Source: Comamonas sp. KCTC 72670 (lineage in GTDB: Bacteria > Myxococcota > Myxococcia > Myxococcales > Myxococcaceae). From it: DNA of 64,000 nt. Position 1 is the stretch's first letter; each line of letters starts with the position of its first letter. The notes under the pieces are model-generated. The model did not search any database, had not been told where the DNA came from, and was given only the letters and a program-made list of their open reading frames with translations. Shown piece after piece: positions 62,889 to 64,000 of this stretch. A program made the translations under genes and the position numbers. Location of the stretch: NCBI GenBank assembly GCA_014656495.1, contig BNCN01000006.1:248001-312000 (forward strand), read 5' to 3'.

Positions 62889-63926
62889 TCAGAAGAGACT
62901 GAGCTGGGGCGTGGGCGGCGGCTTCCGCTCCGGGCGCCGGAAGGTGTCCGGGGCCGTTTCGGTGACCCAGGACGCGCGCAGGCCCACCTTGCGCGCCGCT
63001 GTTTCGAAGAGCCGGTGGATGGTCTCCGCGTAGAGGCCGTCCCCGCGCATCCGGTGCTTGAAGCGGCTGTCGTTGAGCTCGCCGCCGCGCGTCTCGCGGA
63101 TGCGGTGGAGCACGCGCTCGGCGCGCAGGGGCAGCTTGGCGCGCAGGCGCTCCGCGAAGACGTCCTTCACCGGCCCGGGCAGCCGCACCAGGGTGTGGTG
63201 CGCGCGCTTCGCGCCGGCCTCCTTCGCCGCGGCCAGCACGCGGTGGATGTCCTCGTCGTTGAGGCCGGGGATGATGGGCGCCACCGACACCGCCACGTCG
63301 ATGCCGGCCTCGGTGAGCCGCTGGATGGTGAGCAGCCGCCGCTGGGGCGAGGCGACGTAGGGCTCCATGGCCCGGGCCAGCTCCGCGTTGTGGAAGGGGA
63401 GGCTGATGCTCACCCACAGCCGCGCGTCGCGAGCGAGCCGCTGCAGCACGTCCAGGTCGCGCTCCACGAGCACGCCCTTGGTGATGATGCCCACCGGGTT
63501 GCGGTACTCCGCGCAGACCTCCAGGCAGCCGCGCGTCAGGCGCAGCGACGCCTCCAGGGGCTGGTAGCAGTCCGTGACGCCGCTGAAGACGACCGTCTCG
63601 CCCTTCCAGGAGGGCTTTTCGAAGGCCTCGCGCAGCAGCTCCGGCGCGCGGGGCTTCACCACCAGCTTCGTCTCGAAGTCGGTGCCCGCGCCCAGGTCCA
63701 GGTACTGGTGCGTGGGCCGCGCGTAGCAGTACGCGCAGGCGTGGAGACACCCCCGGTACGGATTGACGCTCCAGTTGAAGCCCACGTCGGGACTGTCGTT
63801 GTGCGACAGCACCTGTCGGCTGTGGTCCTCGAGGACCTCCAGCTTCGACGGTGGGATTTCGTCCAGGTACTCCACCGCGGTGCTCGCCCACGGGTTGGGC
63901 GGATTGTCGATGGGGCGTGCCTTCAC
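62889..63926 (-). CDS. radical SAM protein (PA0069 family)
   Basis: 345 residues. Radical SAM cluster motif CLHACAYCYAR (CxxxCxxC) at about residue 60, preceded by NWSVNPYRG, and later TDCYQPLE and IPGLND strands typical of the family. The C-terminus ends in PPTPQLSLF. Related proteins occur widely but the substrate is not known. ATG start at 63926; the remaining 63927-64000 show no further gene. Confidence 0.88.
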   Translation of the reverse strand: MKARPIDNPPNPWASTAVEYLDEIPPSKLEVLEDHSRQVLSHNDSPDVGFNWSVNPYRGCLHACAYCYARPTHQYLDLGAGTDFETKLVVKPRAPELLREAFEKPSWKGETVVFSGVTDCYQPLEASLRLTRGCLEVCAEYRNPVGIITKGVLVERDLDVLQRLARDARLWVSISLPFHNAELARAMEPYVASPQRRLLTIQRLTEAGIDVAVSVAPIIPGLNDEDIHRVLAAAKEAGAKRAHHTLVRLPGPVKDVFAERLRAKLPLRAERVLHRIRETRGGELNDSRFKHRMRGDGLYAETIHRLFETAARKVGLRASWVTETAPDTFRRPERKPPPTPQLSLF

Positions 63927-64000
63927 GCGCCTACCGTGGGCCTGAAAGTACGTTCAGTCAAGGGCTCGCGCGACATGAAAAAGGGAGCCCCCTGCAGAGG

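Noticed and set aside
1-64000. CRISPR arrays, tRNA/rRNA genes, insertion sequences or prophage
   Set aside because: No regular short repeats with spacers, no cloverleaf-like segments, and no transposase, integrase or phage structural genes were seen.

Overview
This window is chromosomal DNA of very high GC (roughly 70 % by eye), gene-dense and rich in GTG starts and ATGA stop/start overlaps. It looks like a myxobacterium of the Myxococcus/Corallococcus type. Supporting signs are many lipoproteins, DUF4388 (PATAN) proteins, an ELWxxDGT repeat protein, CARDB repeats, sigma-54 activators, and sigma/anti-sigma pairs tied to protease domains. No species-level marker was recognised. I saw no rRNA, tRNA, CRISPR array, insertion sequence or prophage.

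Layout. 1-5.3 kb: a 3'-truncated cysteine desulfurase (iscS) facing an SPFH/coiled-coil protein, a DsbD-type thiol reductant exporter and a small DCC thiol oxidoreductase. 5.4-13.1 kb: a VanW/glycosyltransferase pair, a DTW-domain tRNA-modifying enzyme coupled to an unknown protein, an EamA transporter, a WYL regulator divergent from an alpha/beta hydrolase with a palindrome between them, and a membrane histidine kinase. 13.2-17.8 kb: an ECF sigma factor overlapping a 999-residue protein that joins an anti-sigma zinc finger, a membrane helix, a TPR-like region and a CHAT (caspase-like) protease; a 60-residue gene, a terminator and a G-rich gap follow. 17.8-24.4 kb: an M24 peptidase lipoprotein, the RNA-repair set rtcR / rtcB-rtcA with a recognisable sigma-54 promoter and palindromic activator site, and an Fpg-like glycosylase lacking the usual N-terminal proline.

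24.6-31 kb: a secreted seven-repeat CARDB protein, a small cysteine-rich protein next to an NtrC-type regulator, an outer-membrane-like protein and a pseudo-receiver/DUF4388 protein. 31-38.7 kb: yebC-ruvC-ruvA and ruvB, interrupted by an ELWxxDGT lipoprotein and a metallo-hydrolase. 38.7-43.1 kb: lpxC behind a long leader, then a DsbA-like lipoprotein, a DUF4388 protein and a small lipoprotein. 43.2-50 kb: leucyl aminopeptidase, a PF00882-like protein, a TSUP/DUF1634 transporter pair, and a RamB/PrpR-type regulator with a 26-bp palindrome upstream and a TPR gene behind it.

Two regions stand out. First, 51.67-53.61 kb is a compact RiPP-type operon. It encodes a small exported precursor ending in three (E/A)GSCG pentapeptides, a DUF692 multinuclear iron oxidase (MNIO) and its DUF2063 partner, with a 9-bp hairpin between precursor and enzyme genes. 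It resembles the bufferin/HvfA copper-responsive systems, but the precursor has a lipobox-like signal. Second, 53.6-60.6 kb on the minus strand is a tightly packed five-gene operon: ECF sigma, membrane anti-sigma, a lipoprotein with a caspase domain, an EF-hand loop and a beta-barrel-like C-terminus, a Cys-rich lipoprotein, and an Ig-repeat/propeller lipoprotein. With the sigma/CHAT locus at 13-17 kb, this gives two unrelated instances of sigma factor + anti-sigma + caspase-fold protease in one window, which suggests a recurring envelope-sensing design. The window closes with serC, a chalcone-isomerase-like secreted protein, a GlsB-type membrane protein and a radical SAM protein.
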